Assembly: GCA_045576295.1 (NCBI GenBank) | Contig: JAZNGF010000052.1 | Span: 1 to 30,441 of the forward strand | From: CAVALG01 sp045576295 | Lineage (GTDB): Bacteria > Bacillota > Clostridia > Oscillospirales > Acutalibacteraceae | Reading direction: 5' to 3' | Length of the DNA: 30,441 nt | In this document: positions 23,316 through 30,215 of the stretch, piece after piece | Numbering within the stretch: the first letter of the stretch is position 1 | Layout of the letters: the number at the start of each line of letters is the position of its first letter | The notes under the pieces: generated by a model | What the model was told of the DNA's origin: nothing | The model's database searches: none | The model's input: the letters and a program-made list of their open reading frames with translations, nothing else | Position numbers and translations under genes: made by a program

Positions 23316-24452
23316 TTAGTTAGTGATGGTCATTTCGGTTTCTTTATCAAAGATGTGAATCTTTGAGGTATCGATAGCTACCTTGATAATTTGCTCAACC
23401 TGTGTGGTTGAATCAGGCTTAACGCGGCTAACGATGTCGTGACCGATGAAGTTGAGGTAGATATACTTTTCAGCACCCATAGGCTCAACAACTTCAACTT
23501 CAGCTTCAATGATGCCATCGGGATTTTCGTCGATGTATCTTGGGTCATCATAAATTGATTCAGGACGAATACCTAATGTAACAACCTTGCCAACATAATC
23601 TTCAAGCTTGCCGCCTTCGTTCTTGCTTGCAGGAAGCTTGATTTTAGCGGTAACTGTAGAATCTTCACCTTCGGTTGAAACTTCAGCGAAGAAATCAGCG
23701 CCTTCTTTAACAATGGTTGCATCGAAGAAGTTCATCTGCGGTGCACCGATGAAGCCTGCAACGAACTTGTTAGCAGGGAAGTCGTAAAGTGTTTGTGGGC
23801 TTGCAGTCTGCTGGATAACACCGTCTCTCATAACAACGATTCTGTCGCCCATTGTCATAGCTTCGGTTTGGTCGTGTGTAACGTAAATAAAGGTTGTTCC
23901 GAGCTTTCTGTGAAGCTTTGAAATCTCAATTCTCATTTGAGTTCTGAGCTTAGCATCAAGGTTTGAAAGCGGTTCGTCAAGAAGGAACGCTTTAGGTTCA
24001 CGAACGATTGCACGGCCAAGTGCAACACGCTGGCGCTGACCACCCGAAAGAGCAGCAGGCTTACGTTCGAGAAGATGTGATATATCGAGAATTCGAGCGG
24101 CTTCTTCAACACGCCTTTTGATTTCAGCCTTGGGAACTTTACGAAGCTTAAGGCCAAATCCCATATTATCAAATACTGTCATATGGGGGTAGAGAGCATA
24201 GTTCTGGAACACCATTGCTATATCTCTATCTTTGGGGTGAACGTCGTTCATTCTCTTGTCGCCTATGTAAAGGTCGCCACCGCTGATTTCTTCAAGGCCT
24301 GCAACCATACGAAGTGTGGTTGACTTACCGCAGCCTGAAGGACCAACGAAGATGATGAATTCTTTGTCTTCAATGTCGAGATTGAAGTTGCTAACAGCCT
24401 GAACGCCGCCGCTGTAGATTTTTGTAACGTTTCTTAAAGAAATACTTGACAT
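23316..24452 (-). CDS. MsmX/UgpC-type ATPase for sugar ABC importers
   Basis: The 378-residue ATPase powers carbohydrate ABC importers at the inner face of the membrane. Walker A GPSGCGKST (37-45), signature LSGGQ (135-139), Walker B FLLDEP (156-161) and switch H193 are all present. A C-terminal TOBE/OB regulatory region (about 235-378) of the MalK/MsmX type follows. AAGGAGAG sits 8 nt before ATG 24452. No permease or binding-protein genes are adjacent, and the gene has its own promoter and terminator. This fits the shared MsmX-type ATPase that serves several sugar importers encoded elsewhere. The exact partners cannot be told from here, so I give no gene symbol. Confidence 0.95.
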   Translation of the reverse strand: MSSISLRNVTKIYSGGVQAVSNFNLDIEDKEFIIFVGPSGCGKSTTLRMVAGLEEISGGDLYIGDKRMNDVHPKDRDIAMVFQNYALYPHMTVFDNMGFGLKLRKVPKAEIKRRVEEAARILDISHLLERKPAALSGGQRQRVALGRAIVREPKAFLLDEPLSNLDAKLRTQMRIEISKLHRKLGTTFIYVTHDQTEAMTMGDRIVVMRDGVIQQTASPQTLYDFPANKFVAGFIGAPQMNFFDATIVKEGADFFAEVSTEGEDSTVTAKIKLPASKNEGGKLEDYVGKVVTLGIRPESIYDDPRYIDENPDGIIEAEVEVVEPMGAEKYIYLNFIGHDIVSRVKPDSTTQVEQIIKVAIDTSKIHIFDKETEMTITN

Positions 24453-24500
24453 AAATACTCTCCTTAAAAATAAATATGTACTGCATTTTTGACATTAAGT

Positions 24501-24529
24501 ATTATAACAAAATTCGAAAAATCTTTCAA
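24501..24529 (-). promoter_or_regulatory. Sigma-A promoter of the ABC ATPase gene
   Basis: TTGAAA (24529-24524) and TATAAT (24506-24501) are separated by 17 bp on the - strand, about 48 bp before the start codon. No catabolite-repression-like operator is obvious nearby. Confidence 0.85.
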
Positions 24530-24606
24530 TGCATTATTCTTATAAATATTCTTTTAAGCGTTTATGTATATTGCACAACACATGAAGCATTTTGCACAAA
24601 CTTGGT

Positions 24607-25338
24607 TTAATGTTGTGGGTTTAAATTTGGCATTTTCACTTCCAGCTCTGAAATCAGTCTGAATTCGCCCTCTTTTAAGCTACTGTCGAGTTTTAAATTG
24701 CCAACCGATTTTCTGTGAAGTTCGTTCACTCCAAGCCCTACTGTGCCGAACATTCTTTTTATTTGGTGATATTTACCCTCATATATGGTTACAAGGCATT
24801 CGTTTCTGTTTTCGCCTATTTTTAATTCTGCCGGCAGGCATTTTGTGCCGTCGGCTAATGTTATTCCATCTGCAAACTTGCGAACGGCGCTTGCGGGTAT
24901 ATCGTCGTCGAGCGTAACTTTATAAACCTTAGGGATACCGCTTTTGGGGGATATAACCTTGTGGGCGAACTCGCCATCGTTTGTGATAATAATAAGTCCT
25001 GTTGTGTTTTTATCGAGCCTGCCAACAGGGAAGAGTGAGGGTTTGTTGAAACTATCGGGCAAAAGGTCGATAATTGTTTTTTGTCGCGTGTCTTTAGATG
25101 CGCTTAAAACACCTTTTGGCTTGTTCATCATAATATACACAAATTTTTCGTTGCCTAAAAAGGTTTCGTCAAGTTCAATATTATCGTTATCAGGGTCGAT
25201 ATACTGAATATGTTTATCGGCTATTGTGCCGTTTATTTTCACCCTGCCTTCTTTAACTGCCTCTTTGGCTTCTTTTCTTGAAAGGCCGCTTTTTGACGCA
25301 ATAAATTTTTCGATTCTATCTTTAGCCAATTTTTTCAC
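24607..25338 (-). CDS. RsuA/RluB/E/F-family pseudouridine synthase
   Basis: The 243-residue enzyme isomerises a uridine in ribosomal RNA. It has an N-terminal S4 RNA-binding domain (about 1-60, starting RIEKFIASKSGLSRKEAKEAVKEGRVKI) and a catalytic domain with MMNKPKGVLSA and GRLDKNTTGL, where D109 is the nucleophile. IYEGKYHQIKRMF is the second family motif. By size and sequence it is RsuA-like (16S position 516 type), but the exact target is not certain. The GTG start at 25338 overlaps the upstream stop as GTGA, so translation is coupled to the AlaX-type gene. Confidence 0.92.
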   Translation of the reverse strand: MKKLAKDRIEKFIASKSGLSRKEAKEAVKEGRVKINGTIADKHIQYIDPDNDNIELDETFLGNEKFVYIMMNKPKGVLSASKDTRQKTIIDLLPDSFNKPSLFPVGRLDKNTTGLIIITNDGEFAHKVISPKSGIPKVYKVTLDDDIPASAVRKFADGITLADGTKCLPAELKIGENRNECLVTIYEGKYHQIKRMFGTVGLGVNELHRKSVGNLKLDSSLKEGEFRLISELEVKMPNLNPQH

Positions 25339-26483
25339 CCTTTAAAAAAATTGCGGATTTTTTCTTCGGTTGTGCGCACACTGCCGAAAATCATTGTTCC
25401 TCTTCCGCCGCCTTTGCCATCAAGCGCCGAGTTCAGCGATTTTGTGATTTCGGTTAAATCTTCGGTTTTGCTGCCTAAAACATAGTTGTAACCGGTTTCA
25501 TCACTGCCTGCAAATGCTGCGCTGATTCCGGCTCGGGTTTCGATTAACACATTAATCGCGCGCCGAAGGTCATCTGCGCCCCAGTCTTGGTTCAAAATTA
25601 TGGGGGAATTATCGCCTTCAGGCTTTGCTGAAACAACTGTGGTTAGGTATTTAGCCTTAATATCTGTAAGGTTGGCTTTAAGCTCTGCCTGCTTTTCATA
25701 AAGTGCTTCAACTGCAGCGGCGGTTTCAAGTTGCTTTGCCTTTAAAAGAAAGCTGATTTTAGAATCGTTTTCGCACCGCAGGTTATAGTCGGCAAGTGCA
25801 TCAAAACCGCATTTTAGGTGAACCCTTGTGCCGCCTTTATATCTTTCAAAACTTAAAATTTTTATTATGCCGATTTCTCCTGCGTTTTTAACGTGTGGTG
25901 CGCAGCAGGCGCAAGCATCAAGCCCCACAATTGTAACAATGCGCACAGGGCCTTCAATCTCGCTTTTGCACCGGTAGGGAATGCTTTTTAAATCATCGGG
26001 GGATGGGAACCGGGCAGTGATTTTGGTGTTTTTGTAAACCGTTTCGTTTGCTAAAAGTTCAATTTTCTTAATATCTTCTTTAGTAAGGCTGCCGTTTGTA
26101 TCGAGTGTAACATCTTCGCTTCCTAAATGGAACCCAACATTATCAAAACCGAAAAGTTTATGTATAATGCCCGAAACAATGTGCTCGCCCGAATGGTTTT
26201 GCATATGCCTAAAGCGTCGGCTCCAATCAATTTTGCAGTTAACCGTAGCACCTGCTTCTATTGGCATATCAGTAAAGTGAAAAATGTTCACTCCATCGGT
26301 TTGAACATCCAGAACAGTTGAGTTTTCAATGAGTCCAAGGTCGGCACCCTGCCCACCGCCTTCAGGAAAAAATGCGGTTTTATCTAAAATGATTCTATAT
26401 CCGTTGCTGCACATTTCACAGGATAAAACAGTGGCGGTGAAATCTTTAATATAACTGTCTTTATCGTATAGTTTTTCGGTCAT
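25335..26483 (-). CDS. AlaX-type alanyl-tRNA editing protein
   Basis: The 382-residue protein resembles the AlaRS editing domain without the synthetase core. It has FFPEGGGQ (38-45), the zinc-site histidines in NHSGEH (H97, H101), and CACCAPH (C193, H197). A C-terminal DHHA1-like half (about 215-382) ends with GKGGGRGTMIFGSV. Such proteins hydrolyse mischarged tRNA-Ala carrying Ser or Gly. ATG 26483 has AAAGGAGATG upstream. It is coupled by a 4-base overlap to the pseudouridine synthase gene. The long form with DHHA1 is AlaX-II-like. Confidence 0.92.
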   Translation of the reverse strand: MTEKLYDKDSYIKDFTATVLSCEMCSNGYRIILDKTAFFPEGGGQGADLGLIENSTVLDVQTDGVNIFHFTDMPIEAGATVNCKIDWSRRFRHMQNHSGEHIVSGIIHKLFGFDNVGFHLGSEDVTLDTNGSLTKEDIKKIELLANETVYKNTKITARFPSPDDLKSIPYRCKSEIEGPVRIVTIVGLDACACCAPHVKNAGEIGIIKILSFERYKGGTRVHLKCGFDALADYNLRCENDSKISFLLKAKQLETAAAVEALYEKQAELKANLTDIKAKYLTTVVSAKPEGDNSPIILNQDWGADDLRRAINVLIETRAGISAAFAGSDETGYNYVLGSKTEDLTEITKSLNSALDGKGGGRGTMIFGSVRTTEEKIRNFFKG

Positions 26484-26526
26484 AGACGCATCTCCTTTGT
26501 TTTAAACCGTTTCGTTAAAATTTAAA

Positions 26527-26554
26527 CCCAACGCAGCGGAAAAGGTGCGTTGGG
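26527..26554 (-). terminator. Probable terminator after the GNAT gene
   Basis: A 9-bp stem (26527-26535 with 26546-26554) with a 10-nt loop is followed on the - strand by TTTAAATTTT. A second, A/T-rich stem (CCACAAAAA with TTTTTGTGG, about 26570-26600) lies just before it in the direction of transcription. Either could stop transcription coming from the GNAT gene. Confidence 0.5.
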
Positions 26555-26625
26555 CTGATTGCGAAGAAACCACAAAAAAGACATAAAAATCTTTTTGTGG
26601 AGAAATTCGAACCCACGTACAACAT

Positions 26626-27081
26626 TCATAATATTTTCATCAATTTATAGAACTTTCCATATTCGTCTTCGCCGTCATATAATAAATTAGTAAACCCTTT
26701 ATTTCTATAAAGATGTAACACCACATGATTATCTTTATCTACGCCTATTGTGGCTTCACTGCATCCTAACTCTTTAACTCTTTCTAAAATAAAATCGACT
26801 AAAGTACCGCCTATTCCTTGATTTCTATGTGTTGGTTTTACGATTAAACGGGAAATATATATTCTACGACCGGGTATGGTATAATCGCTGTCTTGCATGT
26901 TGACAACATACGCAATCTCGCCTATAAATTCATCATCAATTTTATAAATAAACACAGTTCGGTTAGTCTCTTCAATTTCACGGCGAAAAACTTCAGTAAA
27001 TTCACACTGCGACATATTCCAAATGTTGTTACATTTCTCGTAATCCTTAATATCTAATTTTTCTATTTTATAATTTACCAT
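26626..27081 (-). CDS. GNAT-family N-acetyltransferase
   Basis: The 151-residue protein has the GNAT fold: IYISRLIVKP (beta 4) leading into the acetyl-CoA loop RNQGIG (86-91), then GVDKDNHVVLHLYRNKGF near the C-terminus. The substrate cannot be told. ATG 27081 lies inside the 3' end of the four-helix-bundle gene, giving a 14-bp overlap, and AAAGGA is upstream. The pair is more AT-rich than the flanking AlaX-type gene, which may indicate a later arrival as a two-gene unit. Confidence 0.9.
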   Translation of the reverse strand: MVNYKIEKLDIKDYEKCNNIWNMSQCEFTEVFRREIEETNRTVFIYKIDDEFIGEIAYVVNMQDSDYTIPGRRIYISRLIVKPTHRNQGIGGTLVDFILERVKELGCSEATIGVDKDNHVVLHLYRNKGFTNLLYDGEDEYGKFYKLMKIL

Positions 27082-27430
27082 TTTTGTTTCCTTTTGCAGT
27101 TTTTATAGAAGCAATCAATAAAATTCTGATTGTAGAACAAGTTTTATTGATTTTTTTATATTCAGTTTCGTCTATATAGTCAGTTCTGTGAAGCATTTCA
27201 AGCCATTTTCCTGTTTCACTTGCTTCTTTTAATGCAATTTCAAGCTTTGAAATAAAATCGGCTCGGCTATGTCCGTATTTACTCTCGGCAATGTTGGCGC
27301 ATACGCTTGTGGCACTTCTACCGATTTGATTTGAGATAATAGTTTCTTTTTTATGATGAAGGTCTTTTACTAAATTCAGAATATCAATTGATAATTGCAT
27401 TGACAAATCGGAAAGCTTATCTTCTTTCAT
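27068..27430 (-). CDS. Four-helix-bundle protein of the 23S rRNA intervening-sequence family
   Basis: The 120-residue product has the family core SMQLSIDILNLV, NQIGRSATSVCANIAES (34-50) and FISKLEIALKEASETGKWLEML. Members form pentameric four-helix bundles; the first were found encoded in intervening sequences of 23S rRNA genes, but here the gene is free-standing. Function is unknown. ATG 27430 has GAGGTGA 5-6 nt upstream. The frame is open to 27499, but that part lies in the mini-hairpin array and is not credible as coding. A possible promoter uses the outer hairpin arm as -35 (see repeat entry). It overlaps the GNAT gene by 14 bp. Confidence 0.9.
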   Translation of the reverse strand: MKEDKLSDLSMQLSIDILNLVKDLHHKKETIISNQIGRSATSVCANIAESKYGHSRADFISKLEIALKEASETGKWLEMLHRTDYIDETEYKKINKTCSTIRILLIASIKTAKGNKNGKL

Positions 27431-27448
27431 TTCTATCACCTCAACGAA

Positions 27449-27477
27449 AGTATACCATTCTTTTGCACGAAGTGCAA
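27449..27477 (-). promoter_or_regulatory. Possible promoter at the edge of the hairpin array
   Basis: On the - strand TATACT (27454-27449) has TTGCAC (27477-27472) 17 bp upstream. The -35 is only a half match, and it is one arm of the first mini-hairpin in the array. It lies 19 bp before the start codon of the four-helix-bundle gene. Confidence 0.4.
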
Positions 27478-27617
27478 CATCGTTTGCCGTAGACAACACT
27501 GTTTGCGACTTGTCGCAACATCATTTTGTGTCCGTTTAGGAGAAATGATGTTGACCTACTGGTCAAATGATGTTTGCAACTGCGTTGCAAAACGATGTTG
27601 TATCCTCGCGGATACAA
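27463..27617. repeat. Array of mini-hairpins closed by TTG/CAA
   Basis: Clear units are TTGCAC/GTGCAA (27463-27477), TTGCGAC/GTCGCAA (27503-27518), TTGACC/GGTCAA (27551-27566), TTTGCAAC/GTTGCAAA (27573-27591) and TTGTATCC/GGATACAA (27598-27617). Two more eroded units lie at 27484-27496 and 27525-27544. Linkers are CATCG, CATCAT, ATGATG or CGATG. Each stem keeps TTG...CAA at its base while the inner stem differs, so structure, not sequence, is preserved. The array ends at the tRNA-Arg terminator. Confidence 0.8.
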
Positions 27618-27621
27618 ACAC

Positions 27622-27650
27622 AAAACACCAAGCCTCTGACTTGGTGTTTT
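27622..27650 (-). terminator. Terminator of tRNA-Arg
   Basis: A perfect 11-bp stem (27622-27632 with 27640-27650) with a 7-nt loop starts 3 bp after the tRNA 3' end. The distal arm is T-rich on the - strand. Confidence 0.85.
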
Positions 27651-27652
27651 GT

Positions 27653-27729
27653 TGGCCCGCCCGGAGGAATTCGAATCCCCATTCTCCAGAATCGGAATCT
27701 GTTGCGTTATCCGGTTGCGCCACGGGCGG
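27653..27729 (-). tRNA. tRNA-Arg(CCG)
   Basis: The 77-nt gene has a 7-bp acceptor stem (CCGCCCG with CGGGCGG), discriminator G and encoded CCA. The anticodon loop TTCCGAT gives anticodon CCG, which reads CGG. The T-arm contains GGATTCGAATTCC. The outermost anticodon-stem pair (A-G) and one D-stem pair (C-A) are mismatched by my alignment. No separate promoter is evident; a terminator hairpin of the upstream gene lies just before it. Confidence 0.93.
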
Positions 27730-27737
27730 ATATAAAA

Positions 27738-27755
27738 CCTGCCCATAAGGGCAGG
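27738..27755 (-). terminator. Terminator of the membrane-anchored protein gene
   Basis: A 7-bp stem (CCTGCCC 27738-27744 with GGGCAGG 27749-27755) with a 4-nt loop is followed by TTTTA on the - strand. It starts 4 bp after the stop codon at 27759. Confidence 0.75.
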
Positions 27756-27758
27756 GGA

Positions 27759-28406
27759 TTATTGTTGTGAATATTCCTTAATTATTATATCAAGCATTTT
27801 GCAAGCCTGCTTGTGGTAGGTTTCAACACCGCGTTCACCTTTAATTGAACCAATTACCGCGCGGCAGAAGATGTAACAGTCGCCTAAATCTCGGTAACCA
27901 TCGGGGCAGAGAGCGGTTTCAATGCCGGTGCCTGAAATGGGGAACATTTCTCCGTCAACAATGGTTTCATAGTTTGATTGCCTGTTTATAGCATCAAGTG
28001 CATCTTGCGACAGTATATATAATATTTTATTTTTGTCGCCAAACTGTGAAAAATATCTCGCATCAAGGGTTTGAAGCTCGTCGATAGCGTTTTCGTCTGC
28101 GTAGTTTGAGCGTTTGAATGAGCAGTCAACCACCTCAACCAGAACCTCGCCATCTTCATTAAAATCGGGGCATATTTTTTCAAGTTCACTTGCAAGGCTT
28201 GTTGACGCGGTGGGGGAAAGTTCTGCTCCAACGTTTACAACAACAGTTATGTCGTATTTTTTTTGCGCCGAGCAGGATGAAATCCAAAGAATAATTGCCA
28301 CGATTATAAAAACAGTGAACAAAATATAGTATTTGTAATAACCCCAAATGTTTTTCAGCTTTTCTTTAAACGAAATATCATTGCGTTTTAAAAAATTAAT
28401 ATCCAT
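27759..28406 (-). CDS. Membrane-anchored protein with extracytoplasmic domain, unknown function
   Basis: From ATG 28406 the product has 215 residues: a basic N-terminal 24 residues, a hydrophobic helix (about 25-44), then IWISSC-like residues with C45. ISSC satisfies the lipobox pattern, though the n-region is long for a lipoprotein, so a plain membrane anchor is equally likely. The remaining domain, mixed alpha/beta, lies outside the membrane and contains three further cysteines (C in VVDCS, ALCPDGY and DCYIFCR). No family recognised. AAGGGGA lies 12 nt before this ATG, a long gap; a GTG at 28415 is an alternative start. A 22-bp palindrome sits just upstream of the ribosome site. Confidence 0.75.
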   Translation of the reverse strand: MDINFLKRNDISFKEKLKNIWGYYKYYILFTVFIIVAIILWISSCSAQKKYDITVVVNVGAELSPTASTSLASELEKICPDFNEDGEVLVEVVDCSFKRSNYADENAIDELQTLDARYFSQFGDKNKILYILSQDALDAINRQSNYETIVDGEMFPISGTGIETALCPDGYRDLGDCYIFCRAVIGSIKGERGVETYHKQACKMLDIIIKEYSQQ

Positions 28407-28427
28407 ATTAAGCACAAATCCCCTTGT

Positions 28428-28449
28428 TTTAATAAATGCATTTATTAAA
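28428..28449. promoter_or_regulatory. Perfect 22-bp palindrome upstream of the membrane-anchored protein gene
   Basis: The segment reads identically on both strands, centred on ATGCAT with arms TTTAATAA and TTATTAAA. It lies about 22 bp before the start codon at 28406 and just before the AAGGGGA ribosome site. Its position suits an operator in the leader or a repressor site near the transcription start. No regulator is identified. Confidence 0.5.
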
Positions 28450-28509
28450 CACTGCATATATTTCAACAATAATGAATCTTATTAATTAAATGTTAACCCT
28501 TTGTGAATT

Positions 28510-29355
28510 TTAAACCGAAAGGCGAAGAGCATTTATGTATCTTCTAAGCTCATCAATTCGTTTTTCGGCTGTGGTTTCGGCAATTTCGGGAGTGCCGCAA
28601 GCCGATATTGCATCAACGATTTCTGCCTTGAAGCCTTCGCTTTTGCCAAGTGCTAAGGTGATAAGGTCTTGCTTGTTTTCAGATGTGGAGTCGGAAATAT
28701 CGTTGTTGAACTCGGTTATCATAATAATAGCTTTACCAATATATTTCGATGCCATATCAATTTGCCAATCGGTAATATCCGCCGAGATTTTATCGGTAGG
28801 TAGTTTTGTATCATCAATCGGATTATCACTGTCATCAACCGGATTTGCAATATCATCAACCGAGCTGGCAGTGCTGTTTTCATCAAATATTGGTTTAACA
28901 ATGTAATCAACTTCGTTGATTTCGGTTGTTGTAGGTTCATCGGTAATGTTTAATGATAGGCCTATGAAAAGGTCGATTTCGTTGTCTTGTTTTGTGTCGA
29001 CAGCTTTATCTGTGCTATCAATCGGAAAAACAGTTACAGATTCTTCGGTTGTTTGCTCGGTCTGATTATTTGCCGCAGGTTCTTCTGCTTGTGGGGAAGA
29101 GGCGGCTTCTAATTGCTTGGTAAGTTCAAGAATCGTTGCTTTTGCTTCAATAAGCTCTTGAGATAAAATTCGGTTATCAGATTTTAATTTTTCAAAATCT
29201 TTTTCGGGTTTAAGTGCCGATTCGGTGAAGGGGACTTCGGCGGGGTGTTGTTCTTCTTTCCCAACACGTGCCAATAGCTCTTCATTCTGGGCCGACAGTT
29301 GCGCGTTAGTTTCAATAAGCTCTTTTAATGTTTCAAGCAGTTTGCGCTTTTTCAT
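28510..29355 (-). CDS. Coiled-coil acidic protein of unknown function
   Basis: The 281-residue product has two coiled-coil stretches (about 3-32 and 50-86, with LLETLKELIETNAQLSAQNEELL). An acidic, Thr/Gln/Asp-rich linker (about 90-205) follows and contains a short repeat of the type D-D-x-x-x-P. A C-terminal helical region (206-281) ends the protein. No signal peptide or membrane helix is visible. ATG 29355 has AAGGAG 7-8 nt upstream; the frame continues to 29409 without support. TTAAAA and TATAAT 17 bp apart lie about 30 bp upstream, a weak promoter. The low-complexity middle resembles the acidic tail of the gene at 3-650, but I see no direct homology. Confidence 0.8.
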   Translation of the reverse strand: MKKRKLLETLKELIETNAQLSAQNEELLARVGKEEQHPAEVPFTESALKPEKDFEKLKSDNRILSQELIEAKATILELTKQLEAASSPQAEEPAANNQTEQTTEESVTVFPIDSTDKAVDTKQDNEIDLFIGLSLNITDEPTTTEINEVDYIVKPIFDENSTASSVDDIANPVDDSDNPIDDTKLPTDKISADITDWQIDMASKYIGKAIIMITEFNNDISDSTSENKQDLITLALGKSEGFKAEIVDAISACGTPEIAETTAEKRIDELRRYINALRLSV

Positions 29356-29473
29356 TGTGTAACTCCTTATAAAGTTAATTATAATTTCACGCTTTAAACA
29401 TTTTAACATATATTATTCGTTATTTCAAGACGGGGCCTGAAAAACAATTTGCGGTTTTTAAATTAGTAAAGGT

Positions 29474-30103
29474 TTAGCTTTTAAGATTATGCAGAAAGTT
29501 TTTCTCTGCTTTGCACCAATTGATTACATTAAACCAATCATCAATGTAGTCGGCTCGAAGGTTATAATGCTTTAAGTAATATGCGTGCTCCCAAACGTCG
29601 ATTGTAAGAATAGGGGAGAGGCCACACTCTACAGGGCTGTTTTGGTTTGGGGTTGTTATGATTTTTATGTCGCCGCAACAATAAACTAACCACGCATAAC
29701 CAGAGCCGAACACCGAAAGTGCCGCTTTTTTAAATGCAACTTTAAAATTACTGAAACTACCGTAGCGGCGGTTTATGGCGTTTAAAAGGTTATCGTGCGG
29801 CGCCCCCTTCGATTCGCTCGAAAGCCCATTGAAAAAGAAGCGGTGGTTATAAACACCGCCTGCGTTATTTCTAACCTTTTCAGATAAATCGTCGGGCAGT
29901 TGAGGGGATATTCTTATTAATTGTTCAAGCGTTAGCTTTTGTAGGCGAGGTTTGTTTTCAAGTGCGGCGTTAAGGTTGTTTATATATGTTTGCAGGTGCC
30001 TCATATGGTGTAGCCACATGGTTTTTTCGTCAATAAACGGTTCAAGCGCATCATAAGCGTAGCCAAGCGGTATATTAACAAACGGGTAACGGTTATTTTC
30101 CAT
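29474..30103 (-). CDS. Iron/manganese superoxide dismutase family protein
   Basis: The 209-residue enzyme converts superoxide to oxygen and hydrogen peroxide. All four metal ligands are present: H32 in LHHMRHLQTY, H87 in YNHRFFF, and D169 and H173 in DVWEHAYYL. H36 and Y40 of the active-site gateway are also kept. The residue usually His after H36 is Leu, and NNAGGVYNH replaces the usual NNAGGHxNH. NQNSP (153-157) resembles the Mn-type second-shell Gln, so Mn or cambialistic use is likelier than Fe. ATG 30103 is preferred over 30124, because it has GAGGG upstream and aligns with the family start. A TATAAT lies at 30140-30135. It is separate from its neighbours. Confidence 0.92.
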   Translation of the reverse strand: MENNRYPFVNIPLGYAYDALEPFIDEKTMWLHHMRHLQTYINNLNAALENKPRLQKLTLEQLIRISPQLPDDLSEKVRNNAGGVYNHRFFFNGLSSESKGAPHDNLLNAINRRYGSFSNFKVAFKKAALSVFGSGYAWLVYCCGDIKIITTPNQNSPVECGLSPILTIDVWEHAYYLKHYNLRADYIDDWFNVINWCKAEKNFLHNLKS

Positions 30104-30175
30104 AAAAAGCCCTCGTTTCTTCATATTTCAAGTTATTATATGTTTCGGGGCTTGGTTTATGTTACTTAAAATAAA

Positions 30176-30200
30176 AACAGACCGGTAAAACCGGCCTGTT
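30176..30200 (-). terminator. Terminator of the ElaA-like gene
   Basis: AACAG.CCGG (30176-30185) pairs with CCGG.CTGTT (30191-30200) around a short loop with one A-C mismatch. T-rich sequence follows on the - strand. It begins 15 bp after the stop at 30216. Confidence 0.8.
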
Positions 30201-30215
30201 AAAATAAATTTTGAA

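Noticed and set aside
27463..27617. Possible CRISPR array near tRNA-Arg
   Set aside because: The constant parts are only 5-7 bp and the intervening parts are self-complementary, unlike spacers.
27441..27746. 101-residue - strand frame, and + strand frames of 81 and 67 residues, over tRNA-Arg and the hairpin array
   Set aside because: They translate a tRNA gene and inverted repeats. No ribosome site supports them.
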